49,063 nucleotides of DNA from an uncultured Corynebacterium sp. (GCF_946221155.1 NZ_CAMIAN010000016.1:1-49063), one strand, 5' to 3'; numbered from the stretch's first letter, positions 33,946 through 42,470 are shown. The notes: a model not told the origin generated them from the letters alone. Made by a program: numbers and translations.

Positions 33946-35970
33946 CTACCTGCGGGGATCGTATTCTTCCTGGGCTCGCATGCAGACGCGCTCGCGCTCA
34001 CCCTCACCAAGGGTGGGCAGTCGGAAGATGTGCGCAACCTGGAAATCCGGATCTAGACGCACGTAGTTGCTGGCGCCCCAGGAGTAGGTTTGGTTCGTCG
34101 GCAGGTCGGTGACCTCGAAGCGTGCATCTTCCGGCGCGCCCAGGCCAAGTGCTTCGGTATCCAGGTGCACAGCGCCCTCGACGATCGTGTTGGGGTTCAG
34201 GTTCACCACGACCAGCACCGCGTTGCCGGTAACACCGTCGACCTTCGAGTAAGCGAGGAGGTCGTCGCTCGTGGTTTCGTGCAAGCGCAGGGTGCGCTGT
34301 TGCTGCAGCGCCGGGTTTTCTTGACGCCACAGGTTCAGGTCTCTGATCCATTCAGCGCAGTTGTCCGCTGAGTAGTCGCGCGGACGCAGCTCGTACTTCT
34401 CGGAGTCCAGGTACTCCTCCGAGCCCGCATGAACCGGCGTGGATTCGTAGATCTCAAAGCCGGAGTACACGCCCCACAGCGGAGAGAGGGTGGAGGCCAG
34501 GGCAGCGCGAATGGCGAACATGGCCTTGCCACCGGTCTGCAGAGATTCGTGCAGGATATCCGGTGTATTGACGAACAGGTTCGGGCGGAAGACATCGGCG
34601 TAGTTGGCGGTGTCCCCAGCGAACTCCTCCAGCTCCGCCTTGGTGGTCTTCCACGTGAAGTAGCTATAGGACTGCGTGAATCCTGCCTTGGCCAGACCGT
34701 AGAGGCGCGGCGGGCGGGTGAAAGCCTCAGAGAGGAAGACCACGTCCGGATCGGTGGCGTGGATCTCGGCGATCAACCACTGCCAGAAGTTCGTGGGCTT
34801 GGTGTGCGGGTTATCCACGCGGAAGATGCGTACGCCGCGGCCGATCCACAGGCGCACGACCTTCAGTACCTCGCGGTACAGGCCCTCCGGGTCGTTGTCG
34901 AAGTTCAGAGGGTAAATGTCCTGGTACTTTTTCGGCGGGTTCTCTGCGTAGGCGATGGTGCCGTCCGGCAGCACGGTGAACCACTCCGGGTGCTCCTTAG
35001 CCCACGGGTGGTCGGGGGCGCACTGCAGCGCCAGGTCCAGGGCGACCTTTAGACCCTGCTCGTTAGCCGCGGAGACGAAGTTCTCGAAGTCCTTGACGGT
35101 TCCGAGGCTTGGGTGCACGGCTTCGTGACCACCGTCCTTGGAGCCGATGGCCCACGGGGAGCCGACGTCCTCCGGAGTGGGGGTCAGGGTATTGTTCTTG
35201 CCCTTGCGATTGATCTCGCCGATCGGGTGAATCGGCGGCAGATAAAGAACGTCGAAGCCCATGTCCGCGATGCGCGGCAAATCGGCGGCCGCGGTGGCAA
35301 AGGTACCGTGCACCGGGTTGCCGTTGGCATCCCAGCCGCCGGTGGAGCGGGGGAACATCTCGTACCAGGCACCCACGCCAGCGGTCTTTTCCTCTACCAG
35401 CACGTGGAATTCCGGGCCACGGGTCAGTAGGTCGCGCAGCGGGCGCTTGTCCAGGGCTTCCTTGACCTCCGGGGACAGTGCGGTGGCCAGGCGCTCGTCA
35501 ATGCTCAAAGACTCATCGCGCAGCTGGCCGGGCACGGAGGCCACCAGCGCGCGGTGCTTGCGGGAAGCCTTTTCTGCCGCCCGCTCGAACAGACGTGCGC
35601 CGAGCTCAAAGTCATTGGCTAGGGCCTGGGCATCCTGACCTGCGGCTACCTTCTTGGTGATTGCGTTGAACCATGTCGCGGCTGGGTCCGACCAGGCGTC
35701 AACACGAAAGGTCCACATGCCCGGCACATCCGGAACGAACACTGCATGGCGACGATCAACATCCACGGGGTCCGGCGACATCGTGATCTTCGCGCGACCA
35801 CCCTCGGCACCTGCGGGACGGCGGACGACGAGGGTGGCGGAGATGGCGTCGTGCCCCTCGCGCCAGACACTCGCGCTGACCGGGAACACCTGGCCGACGA
35901 TGGCCTTAGCAGGGGTGGCTCCGTGAGCGATGACGGGGGAAATACAGTCGATGCCGAGGCGGCCGGTCAT
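33946..35970 (-). CDS. glgE: Alpha-1,4-glucan:maltose-1-phosphate maltosyltransferase
   Basis: GH13_3 enzyme that extends alpha-glucan by maltose units from maltose-1-phosphate. It has 674 residues. An N-terminal dimerisation and beta-sandwich part (about 1-190) precedes the catalytic barrel. The nucleophile is Asp386 in FRVDNPHTKP and the acid/base Glu415 in FLSEAFTRP. The maltose-1-phosphate branch motif VLYLPPIHPIGEINRKGKNN is typical. First gene of the glgE-glgB pair; the upstream ABC ATPase is divergent across about 125 bp. TreS and Mak (Pep2), which supply the substrate, are not in this window. Confidence 0.95.
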   Translation of the reverse strand: MTGRLGIDCISPVIAHGATPAKAIVGQVFPVSASVWREGHDAISATLVVRRPAGAEGGRAKITMSPDPVDVDRRHAVFVPDVPGMWTFRVDAWSDPAATWFNAITKKVAAGQDAQALANDFELGARLFERAAEKASRKHRALVASVPGQLRDESLSIDERLATALSPEVKEALDKRPLRDLLTRGPEFHVLVEEKTAGVGAWYEMFPRSTGGWDANGNPVHGTFATAAADLPRIADMGFDVLYLPPIHPIGEINRKGKNNTLTPTPEDVGSPWAIGSKDGGHEAVHPSLGTVKDFENFVSAANEQGLKVALDLALQCAPDHPWAKEHPEWFTVLPDGTIAYAENPPKKYQDIYPLNFDNDPEGLYREVLKVVRLWIGRGVRIFRVDNPHTKPTNFWQWLIAEIHATDPDVVFLSEAFTRPPRLYGLAKAGFTQSYSYFTWKTTKAELEEFAGDTANYADVFRPNLFVNTPDILHESLQTGGKAMFAIRAALASTLSPLWGVYSGFEIYESTPVHAGSEEYLDSEKYELRPRDYSADNCAEWIRDLNLWRQENPALQQQRTLRLHETTSDDLLAYSKVDGVTGNAVLVVVNLNPNTIVEGAVHLDTEALGLGAPEDARFEVTDLPTNQTYSWGASNYVRLDPDFQVAHIFRLPTLGEGERERVCMRAQEEYDPRR
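34314..34332 (+). repeat. Dispersed T-tract/TGACGCC element, copy 7 (antisense in glgE)
   Basis: GGTTTTCTTGACGCCACAG on the plus strand, opposite the glgE coding strand. Confidence 0.4.
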
Positions 35971-36095
35971 GGGGAAGCTCCTTCAAATGGCAGTGGGAAT
36001 CCGTTGGCAGTTCGCGTTGGTGCTTACACAGCAAGCCTATGTTGTTGGCACACATCGCGCGGATCTTGAGGCACCATGGGGGAGTGAGCGAGAAC

Positions 36096-36992
36096 GTGAC
36101 GAACTTGATTTCCACCCCGGCCACCGCGCAGGTCGACGAAAACGACCTGATCGTAAACATGCACAACGTCTCTGTCGTGCGCGATGGGCGGCCCATTCTG
36201 GCACCAATGGATTGGCAGGTGGAGCTGGATGAACGCTGGATCATCGTCGGCCCCAACGGGGCAGGTAAGACCACCTTGATGCGCCTGGCATCCGCACAGA
36301 TGTTCCCGACCACCGGCACGGTAAAGCTGGTCGGGGAACAGATGGGCAAGGTGGACTTGCGCGAGCTGCGCACCGCCATCGGAATGAGTTCCTCGGCACT
36401 GGCGCAGCGCGTACCGGCGGACGAGAAGGTCGCAGACATCGTCATCTCCGCTGGCTATGACGTGCTGGGGCGCTGGCGCGAGGATTACGACGAGCTGGAC
36501 TACGAGCGTGCCATCGAGATCCTGGAAAGCATCGGTGCCTACCACCTGGCCGAGCAGACCTGGCGGACATTGAGCGAAGGCGAGCGCAAGCGCGTGCTGA
36601 TCGCCCGCGCCCTGATGAACGACCCCGAGCTGTTGCTACTGGATGAACCGGGCGCGGGGCTGGATCTTGGCGGTCGCGAGGATCTGGTGGCGCTGCTTTC
36701 GGACCTGGCGGCGGATCCGGACTCCCCGGCGATCGTGATGATCACCCACCACGTGGAGGAGATCCCGCCGGGGTTCACCCACGCTCTGCTGCTGGACGAA
36801 GGCGAGGTTGTGGCGCAGGGCATCCTGGAAGACGTAATGACCAGCGAGAACCTCACCCGCACCTTCCACCAGCCGATCGAAGTCAAGCACGAGGACGGTC
36901 GCTGGTTCGCCCGCCGCAGCCGCCAGCGACGGGGTAGTCACCGGTCCGGTGGAGCCAGTAGAGCTAGCCACCGTCCCCAGGAAGATCGGTAG
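36096..36992 (+). CDS. ABC transporter-type ATPase (stand-alone)
   Basis: A 298-residue single ABC domain. Walker A is GPNGAGKTT, the signature LSEGERKRV, Walker B ELLLLDEPGAGLD and the switch His in MITHHVEE. No permease gene is next to it. It resembles the ModF/YlmA-like soluble ABC ATPases of Actinobacteria, so the substrate or partner is unknown. The start is uncertain: GTG 36096 has GGGGGAG at good distance; ATG 36039 and GTG 36084 are in frame. The C-terminal 25 residues are Arg/Ser-rich and unlike the domain. It is divergent from glgE and co-directional with the Nudix gene 10 bp downstream. Confidence 0.82.
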   Translation: MTNLISTPATAQVDENDLIVNMHNVSVVRDGRPILAPMDWQVELDERWIIVGPNGAGKTTLMRLASAQMFPTTGTVKLVGEQMGKVDLRELRTAIGMSSSALAQRVPADEKVADIVISAGYDVLGRWREDYDELDYERAIEILESIGAYHLAEQTWRTLSEGERKRVLIARALMNDPELLLLDEPGAGLDLGGREDLVALLSDLAADPDSPAIVMITHHVEEIPPGFTHALLLDEGEVVAQGILEDVMTSENLTRTFHQPIEVKHEDGRWFARRSRQRRGSHRSGGASRASHRPQEDR

Positions 36993-37002
36993 ACTCTGAT
37001 AC

Positions 37003-37914
37003 ATGAAGGAAAACCGTTTGGGCCCAGTGCAGCCACGTCACGCGTCAACGGTGATTCTGTTGCGCGACACGTTGTCGGGGATCGAGGTGTACGTCCAGGA
37101 GCGTGCCTCGACCATGAAGTTCTGCGCGGAGATGACGGTTTTCCCAGGCGGAGGGGTGGATTCCCGCGATATGCCGGGGGACGTTGACGGCGATGGCCAC
37201 ATGTCGCCGGCCATCAATTGGCAGGGCGCGGAGGTCAAGTGGTGGGCCAAGCGCCTGCAGAAGCCGGAATCCATGGCCCGCGCCCTGGTCTGCGCCGCGG
37301 TGCGCGAGACCTTCGAGGAAAGTGGCACGTTGCTGGCCACCCACCGCGATGGTTCTCCGGTAGTGGACACCACTCCCTACCAGGAAGGACGGAAGCTGTT
37401 GGAGAACCACCAACTGAGCTTCTCCGACTTCATGAGCAACAACAACCTGGTCTTGCGCTCTGACTTGCTGCGCCCTTGGGCTAACTGGGTCACCCCGGTA
37501 GAGCAGCCGATCCGCTACGACACGGCCTTCTTCGTGGCCGCCATGCCGGAGGGACAGGAGACCAGGGCCGATACCCCGGAGGCCACTTCGACGGGCTGGT
37601 TCCGTCCATCCACGCTGCTGGACGGCTGGCGCTCTCGCAAGATTTCCCTGATGCCGCCGACGTGGGCACAGCTGAAATTGCTGGATACTTTCCGCACTGT
37701 CGAGGAAGTGTTGGATTTTTCCTCCAGCCTCTCTGTCGATCCGGTGCTCGAAGAGCCCGTCGACGAGCCGTACATGGCCGAGTACTACCTGATGGAGCAG
37801 CAGATGTATGGCGCACCTGCCCGCCAGTTCGCGCCGGGTATGAAGTTCGTCGTAGACCCCGCCGAGATGCCGGAGAACCCTTTCGCCATTCGTCCCCACT
37901 CCTACGAGCAGTAG
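37003..37914 (+). CDS. Nudix hydrolase (NUDT19/RppH-like fold)
   Basis: A 303-residue Nudix protein that would hydrolyse a nucleoside-diphosphate-linked compound. The Nudix box is split: FPGGGVDSRD begins it and AAVRETFEESGTLL (REUXEEXGU core intact) ends it, with an insertion of about 45 residues between, as in NUDT7/NUDT19-type CoA diphosphatases. The C-terminal half (about 190-303) is specific to the actinobacterial group. Substrate not assigned. It lies between the ABC ATPase and the methyltransferase gene, 9 bp before the latter, in an apparent operon. Confidence 0.85.
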   Translation: MKENRLGPVQPRHASTVILLRDTLSGIEVYVQERASTMKFCAEMTVFPGGGVDSRDMPGDVDGDGHMSPAINWQGAEVKWWAKRLQKPESMARALVCAAVRETFEESGTLLATHRDGSPVVDTTPYQEGRKLLENHQLSFSDFMSNNNLVLRSDLLRPWANWVTPVEQPIRYDTAFFVAAMPEGQETRADTPEATSTGWFRPSTLLDGWRSRKISLMPPTWAQLKLLDTFRTVEEVLDFSSSLSVDPVLEEPVDEPYMAEYYLMEQQMYGAPARQFAPGMKFVVDPAEMPENPFAIRPHSYEQ

Positions 37915-37923
37915 CGCGTAACG

Positions 37924-39171
37924 ATGGCCTTTTCTGCTGCCGAGCTGGATTTTCTGCTCGCTGATTGCGCCGCTGGCTCGCCCCTTATTAATGACGCCAC
38001 CACGTACCAGCTAACCAAGAAAACCCTCGTGCAGGACCTTTCCCACCTGCGTAAGGCACACGGCGACAACGCCCGCGCCCTGGTGGAACTGGTGCAGGCC
38101 CGCCGTGCGGGCAAGCTGCCGGATAGCTGGCTGATGGATAGCGAATCGGTTCAGCAGGCCACCCCGCCGGTAGTCGCCGAGTGGCGCGCGGAGGTGTTGA
38201 AGGGCGCCGGAGTGGAGGCTGCCGGGGATGTCACGTGCAGCATTGGCACCGAGCTATACGCGCTTTCTGCCGCGGGGCTGCGCGTACTGGGCGGGGACTT
38301 GGACCACCAGCGCCTGCGGATGGCTCGTTTCAATGTGCCGGAGGCTCCGGTTATGCGTATGGATGCGCTGCGACCCGCGTTCGCCGGTGACCTGAAATCC
38401 GGTGCACTGAGATCCGGCGTGGTGGTGGCAGACCCCGCACGCCGGAACTCTTCGGGTCGCATCTCCAAGCTGGAGGACCTGCAGCCACCACTGCCGGAGC
38501 TTATGGACTGCTACGACAAACTGGTGGTCAAATGCGCGCCGGGTATCGACTACTCCGAGTTCGACGGTCACGTTGAGGTCGTTTCCGTCGACGGAGGAGT
38601 AAAGGAGACATGCCTTTATTCACCCGCGATCCTCGGGCGAGGGCGCCGGGCGGTGGTGATGGGGGCGTCATCAGTTAAAGAAACAGTGACAAGCGACGAC
38701 CCCGAGACCGACCGCGTGGGCGGGGTCGGGCGCTACATCGTGGACCCCGACGGTGCCATCGTGCGCGCCGGGCTGGTGCGCCAATACGCGGCGCGGCATG
38801 GGCTGTGGCAGTTGGATCCACACATCGCGTACCTGACTGGCGACGAGCTACCGGCGGGCGTGCGCGGCTTTGAGGTTGTCGAAGAAGTGCCGTTGAAGAA
38901 GGCACGGCCCGCATTGGTGGGGTTGGGCGCGAAGAGCGTGGAGATCCTCGTGCGCGGCGTGGATGTGGACCCCGACGAGTTGCGGAAGAAGTGGAAGCTG
39001 AAGAAGGGGAGCGCGGCCGGAAGTGGTGGCGCGCGCGGTGTCGGAGCGTCTAAAAGAGGTGCAGGTGCGACTGATTCTGCGTACTCAGTGGTGGTTACGC
39101 GCATCGGCGAGGGCAGTGCCGCCAAGGCTGTGGCCTACATTTGTCGGGCACATTGCAGCTCGCGGGGGTAG
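37924..39171 (+). CDS. Class I SAM-dependent methyltransferase with THUMP-like domain
   Basis: A 415-residue protein. An N-terminal helical part (about 1-85) is followed by a Rossmann methyltransferase domain: VTCSIGTELYALS, then VLGGDLDHQRLRMARFN for SAM, and VVVADPARRNSSGR, where DPAR(R) replaces the usual NPPY-type motif. The C-terminal half matches the THUMP-like domain of actinobacterial RNA methyltransferases (RGFEVVEEVPLKKARPALVGLG). It probably methylates RNA, the target unknown. A Ser/Gly/Ala-rich low-complexity stretch (about 360-385) lies near the end. Two copies of the dispersed T-tract element fall in this gene, one on each strand. Confidence 0.85.
   Translation: MAFSAAELDFLLADCAAGSPLINDATTYQLTKKTLVQDLSHLRKAHGDNARALVELVQARRAGKLPDSWLMDSESVQQATPPVVAEWRAEVLKGAGVEAAGDVTCSIGTELYALSAAGLRVLGGDLDHQRLRMARFNVPEAPVMRMDALRPAFAGDLKSGALRSGVVVADPARRNSSGRISKLEDLQPPLPELMDCYDKLVVKCAPGIDYSEFDGHVEVVSVDGGVKETCLYSPAILGRGRRAVVMGASSVKETVTSDDPETDRVGGVGRYIVDPDGAIVRAGLVRQYAARHGLWQLDPHIAYLTGDELPAGVRGFEVVEEVPLKKARPALVGLGAKSVEILVRGVDVDPDELRKKWKLKKGSAAGSGGARGVGASKRGAGATDSAYSVVVTRIGEGSAAKAVAYICRAHCSSRG
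37983..38003 (+). repeat. Dispersed T-tract/TGACGCC element, copy 8 (in methyltransferase gene)
   Basis: CCTTATTAATGACGCCACCA, coding PLINDATT near the N-terminus of the methyltransferase. Confidence 0.45.
38661..38684 (-). repeat. Dispersed T-tract/TGACGCC element, copy 9 (antisense in methyltransferase gene)
   Basis: The minus strand reads TTTCTTTAACTGATGACGCC and then CCC. On the coding strand this forces TCA, TCA, GTT, AAA and ACA codons, unlike the G+C-rich codons around it. Confidence 0.55.
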
Positions 39172-39212
39172 TTCTAAAACAATATAAGAAATTTGTGGCG
39201 GTGGTCACCTGG

Positions 39213-39227
39213 TGGTAGGTACTATGG
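39213..39227 (+). promoter_or_regulatory. Probable -10 region of etfBA, shared with rho
   Basis: GGTAGGTACTATGGT matches the motif before rho (15184-15198) at 14 of 15 bases. It contains GGTACTATGG, which fits the corynebacterial -10 pattern except at one position. It lies about 37 bp before the etfB start. No clear -35 is seen. Confidence 0.5.
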
Positions 39228-39263
39228 TGCCAAATCACAATACCCAAGCAGGAAGGTCAACGA

Positions 39264-40052
39264 ATGTCGAACATCGTTGTTCTGGTTAAGCAGGTGCCGG
39301 ACACCTACTCCGAGCGCAAGCTCACCGACGATGACTTCACCCTCGACCGCGACAGCGCAGACGCTGTCCTGGACGAAATTAACGAAAACGCTGTTGAGGC
39401 TGCACTGCAGCTGAAGGAAGCAGACAGCTCCCGCAACGTCATCGTTCTGTCCGTCGGCCCGGAGCGCGCAACCGAGGCGCTGCGTAAGGCACTGTCCCTG
39501 GGCTGCGACGAGGCCAAGCTGGTTGTCGACGAGAACCTGGCTGGCTCCGATGCACTGGGCACCGCCTGGACCCTGTCCAACGCCCTGAACCAGATCGAGG
39601 ACATCGAGCTGATTATCGCTGGTAACGCCTCCACCGACGGTGGCGCTGGCTCCATCCCGGGCCTGCTGGCTGAGTACCGCCAGATCCCGGCTCTGACCCA
39701 CATGGAAGAGCTGAACGTGGAGGGTGGCAAGGTCACCGGTAAGCGTGTGACCGAAGAGGGCGTATTCGGCCTGGAGGCTCCGACCCCGGCCATCGTGTCC
39801 GTGACCGAGAAGTCCAACACCCCGCGCTTCGCTGCTTTCAAGGGCATCATGGCTGCCAAGAAGAAGACCATCGAGGAGCTGTCTCTGGAAGAGATCGGCG
39901 TGGACGCTGCAAACGTTGGCCTGGCAAACGCCACCACCTCCGTTTCCGCTTCCACCCCGAAGCCGCCGAAGTCGGCTGGTGAGATCATCAACGACGAGGG
40001 CGAGGGCGGCAAGAAGCTGGTCGAGTTCCTGGTCAAGGAAAAGCTGGTTTAA
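39264..40052 (+). CDS. etfB: Electron transfer flavoprotein subunit beta
   Basis: Carries AMP in the ETF heterodimer that takes electrons from acyl-CoA dehydrogenases to the respiratory chain. It has 262 residues. The N-terminus MSNIVVLVKQVPDTYSERKL, the motif IIAGNASTDGGAGSIPGLLAE and the loop ATPAIVSVTEKSNTPRFAAFKGIMAAKKK-type region (39780-39860) are characteristic. The codons are strongly biased to C-ending forms, which suggests high expression. AGGAAGG precedes the ATG. etfA follows after 21 bp. Confidence 0.95.
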   Translation: MSNIVVLVKQVPDTYSERKLTDDDFTLDRDSADAVLDEINENAVEAALQLKEADSSRNVIVLSVGPERATEALRKALSLGCDEAKLVVDENLAGSDALGTAWTLSNALNQIEDIELIIAGNASTDGGAGSIPGLLAEYRQIPALTHMEELNVEGGKVTGKRVTEEGVFGLEAPTPAIVSVTEKSNTPRFAAFKGIMAAKKKTIEELSLEEIGVDAANVGLANATTSVSASTPKPPKSAGEIINDEGEGGKKLVEFLVKEKLV

Positions 40053-40073
40053 GGGAAGTAGGGATTTAAGGAC

Positions 40074-41027
40074 ATGACCAACGTACTAGTACTGGTTGAG
40101 CACGGTGAGGGTCAGCTGAAGAACTCCACCGTCGAGCTGATCACCGCTGCACGTGTGTTCGGCACCGTCGGCGCCGTTGTTGTTGGCGCTCCCGGCACCA
40201 CCGAGAAGCTGCAGGGCGCACTGGCCGAGGCTGGCGCAGAGACCATCTACGCCGCTGAGTCCGATCAGGCAGAGTCCCTGCTGATCACCCCGGAGGTCGA
40301 CGCACTGTCCGGCCTGGCAGCTCAGCTGCAGGTTCCGGTTATCGTCTCCGCTACCGCAACGGGCAACGAAGTTGCAGGTCGCGTTGGCGCCCGCGTTGCT
40401 TCCGGTGTTCTGTACAACACCAACAACATCACCGCTGAGAAGAGCGCTGAGATCAGCATCTTCGGTGGTGCATACACTGTTACCGCTTCTGCCGCCGGCG
40501 CATCTCCGGTCTTCACCCTGGCTCCGGGTTCCCTGGATCCAGAGCCGCAGGCTGCCGCTGGCAACGTCCAGCAGGTAGAGCTGCCGGCTGCTGGCCCGAC
40601 CGCAGTCTCCATCACCTCCTTCGCTCCGGCTGAAGCCGGCGATCGTCCGGAGCTGACCGAGGCCAACATTGTGGTTTCCGGTGGTCGTGGCGTGGGCGGC
40701 TCCGAAGGCTTCACCGACGTCGTCGAGCCGCTGGCCGACGTCATGGGTGCCGCCGTTGGTGCTTCCCGTGCAGCTGTGGATGCCGACTACTACCCGGGCA
40801 AGTTCCAGGTCGGTCAGACCGGTGTTACGGTCTCCCCGAACCTGTACATTGCACTGGGCATTTCCGGCGCTATCCAGCACAAGGCTGGTATGCAGACCTC
40901 CAAGACCATCGTTGCTGTGAACAAGGACGAAGAGGCTTCCATCTTCGAGATCGCAGACTTCGGTGTTGTGGGCGACCTGTTCAAGGTTGCTCCGCAGGCT
41001 ACCGAGGAGCTGAAGAACCGCAAGTAG
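40074..41027 (+). CDS. etfA: Electron transfer flavoprotein subunit alpha
   Basis: FAD-binding partner of EtfB. It has 317 residues. The N-terminal domain I is followed by the C-terminal FAD domain with VVSGGRGVGG, GAAVGASRAAVDADY, QVGQTGVTVSPNLYIALGI (around 40800-40860), SGAIQHKAGM and IVAVNKDEEASIF, all in the family order. In lipid-using corynebacteria ETF serves beta-oxidation, which fits the acyl-CoA ligase gene in this window. A strong terminator follows. Confidence 0.96.
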   Translation: MTNVLVLVEHGEGQLKNSTVELITAARVFGTVGAVVVGAPGTTEKLQGALAEAGAETIYAAESDQAESLLITPEVDALSGLAAQLQVPVIVSATATGNEVAGRVGARVASGVLYNTNNITAEKSAEISIFGGAYTVTASAAGASPVFTLAPGSLDPEPQAAAGNVQQVELPAAGPTAVSITSFAPAEAGDRPELTEANIVVSGGRGVGGSEGFTDVVEPLADVMGAAVGASRAAVDADYYPGKFQVGQTGVTVSPNLYIALGISGAIQHKAGMQTSKTIVAVNKDEEASIFEIADFGVVGDLFKVAPQATEELKNRK

Positions 41028-41050
41028 TCCTTCGCCCTAGGCTTTTACAG

Positions 41051-41100
41051 CCGGCGCCCTTTCGCTTAGCTCTACGCTGGCGGGAGGGCGCCGGTTTTCT
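41051..41100. terminator. Terminator between etfA and the convergent ATPase gene
   Basis: CCGGCGCCCT (41051-41060) pairs with AGGGCGCCGG (41085-41094), followed by TTTTCTT. The loop is 24 nt. It sits between convergent genes, but the T-run favours the etfA direction. Confidence 0.85.
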
Positions 41101-41116
41101 TGTGCCCAGTTCGGCG

Positions 41117-42328
41117 CTACCCGTCCTGCTGTCGGATGTATTCCTCCATGTACGGCAGCGTGAAGCGCACGCGGCCGAATCCCGCCGGTTCGATCAGATC
41201 GCGGGTAATGAGGCGGCTCCGCCAGGTGGACAGGCCTCTCGGCTCCACGCCCAGGCGGGCGGCGATGTCGCCGGTCTTGGCAGTTCTTATTGCGGCTTCC
41301 GTTGTCGTCGCCGATTCTGGTTCGGACGCCCCCTCGTCAGCGATAATCGCAGCCATGGCTCGGAGGAAGTTCATTTCGCCTTCCGGCAGGCGGCTGAGTG
41401 CGGGCCGGTGGACGTGGCTAGTCATGCGGTCGACAGCCCGCTGGGAAGCAGTCTCCACGTGTGCGGCCTCGATGGCGCCCGAACCGTCGATCCCGGCAGC
41501 AGCCCAGGACAGTGCGCCAACCACTTGAATGAGGTACGGGTAGCCGCGGCAAATGTCGGTGGCGCGGCCGAGGGCGTCATCAGTAAAGGGGCGACCAGAA
41601 TCTGCGGCGGTGATGGCGAGGGTCTTCGAGACCTCCTCGGTGGGCACAGAGTGGAGGTCGACGCGGAAGGCACGGCGGAGGAACGTGGTGCCTTCGTGCT
41701 GCAGCAGAGTATCCACGCCGTGGGGCAGGCCCGCGCAGACGAAGGCGATGTCGCGCTCGTCACGCATCAGATCCTGAACCGCGGTGGCTAGGCGGTGGAG
41801 CTGGTCGAGATCGGCGGATTGCAACTCGTCGAGAGTGATGAGAATGCCGGTGCCCGTGATTGCATCAGAAAGTTCGCGCAAGCGGGTGATGAGTGTCGGA
41901 ACGCTGCGGAGCTCTTCGGCTCGGGAGTGCGCTTCAGTACGGAAGCTACCCACGCCGGTAATGGAAGCGCCGGAGAGCTTGCGCTCCGGCGGCTGCTCGA
42001 TGCTGGTGATGGCTGAGGGGATGGTAGTTTCGACCAGCTCGGAGACCATGTCACTATTCGGGTAGGCGCGCAGGACGATCCAACCCTGGGCGCGGGCTTT
42101 GTCCTCGATCTCGTTGAGGAGCACCGTCTTGCCCACGCCACGTAGACCACTGGCCAGGATCGTGCGGTGCGGGGAGCCGGGTCCTTCGGCGAGGCTGAGC
42201 TCGAAATCCTGCAGTAGTTCAGCTCTGCCTGCTAAGTAGTATGGGGATGTGCCGAAGCTGGGGCGGAAGGGGTTGCGCTGGCCGGGTGCAGCGGGCTGAC
42301 GTGAGGACTCGGACATGCCTCCCAGCAT
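41117..42328 (-). CDS. AAA/STAND-type ATPase with C-terminal winged helix
   Basis: A 403-residue ATPase (AAA_16-like). A short linker with PFRPSFGTSPYYLAGR precedes Walker A GLRGVGKT (61-68) and Walker B ILITLDELQ (162-170). A sensor segment FVCAGLPHGVD follows, then a lid domain. The C-terminal part (IAARLGVEPRGLSTWRSRL, LIEPAGFGRVRFTLPYMEEY) looks like a winged-helix DNA-binding domain. Such proteins are often orphan regulators or defence/mobile-element ATPases; neither role is shown here. I chose ATG 42328 (AGGG upstream); ATG 42316 is the alternative. The reading frame stays open to 42565, but that part overlaps the repeat arrays and is not credible. It is the only gene in its transcription unit. 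Confidence 0.8.
   Translation of the reverse strand: MLGGMSESSRQPAAPGQRNPFRPSFGTSPYYLAGRAELLQDFELSLAEGPGSPHRTILASGLRGVGKTVLLNEIEDKARAQGWIVLRAYPNSDMVSELVETTIPSAITSIEQPPERKLSGASITGVGSFRTEAHSRAEELRSVPTLITRLRELSDAITGTGILITLDELQSADLDQLHRLATAVQDLMRDERDIAFVCAGLPHGVDTLLQHEGTTFLRRAFRVDLHSVPTEEVSKTLAITAADSGRPFTDDALGRATDICRGYPYLIQVVGALSWAAAGIDGSGAIEAAHVETASQRAVDRMTSHVHRPALSRLPEGEMNFLRAMAAIIADEGASEPESATTTEAAIRTAKTGDIAARLGVEPRGLSTWRSRLITRDLIEPAGFGRVRFTLPYMEEYIRQQDG
41571..41590 (-). repeat. Dispersed T-tract/TGACGCC element, copy 10 (in ATPase gene)
   Basis: The minus strand reads CCCCTTTACTGATGACGCCC, coding PFTDDAL in the ATPase. Confidence 0.45.
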
Positions 42329-42340
42329 AGTGGCGCCCTG

Positions 42341-42395
42341 GTAGATTTTGTTAGATCCGTTAGATCTCGGTAGGGCTGTTAGAAGTGTTAGATTC
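42341..42395 (-). repeat. Array of TTAGAT-type repeats spaced 9-10 bp
   Basis: TAG(AT) begins at 42342, 42352, 42361, 42371, 42380 and 42389, an average spacing of 9.4 bp. It lies immediately upstream of the ATPase start; in the gene direction the unit reads ATCTAAC. It abuts the second array at 42411. Confidence 0.65.
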
Positions 42396-42410
42396 GGGAT
42401 CTTCCGATCC

Positions 42411-42470
42411 GGCTGTGCCTGACTGTGTCTGACGGTGTCTGATTGAGCCAGATTGTGTCTCTCTTGGTCT
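42411..42470 (-). repeat. Six tandem decamers (plus-strand consensus GAYTGTGTCT)
   Basis: Six consecutive 10-base units fit in phase: GGCTGTGCCT, GACTGTGTCT, GACGGTGTCT, GATTGAGCCA, GATTGTGTCT, CTCTTGGTCT. They lie 80-140 bp upstream of the orphan ATPase. The whole 320-bp gap 42329-42648 between the ATPase and iscS holds this array, the TTAGAT array and nothing else that I can support. Confidence 0.75.

Noticed and set aside
41117..42328. The ATPase as part of a defence island or transposon
   Set aside because: No transposase, nuclease, integrase or terminal repeat is adjacent; both neighbours are housekeeping genes.
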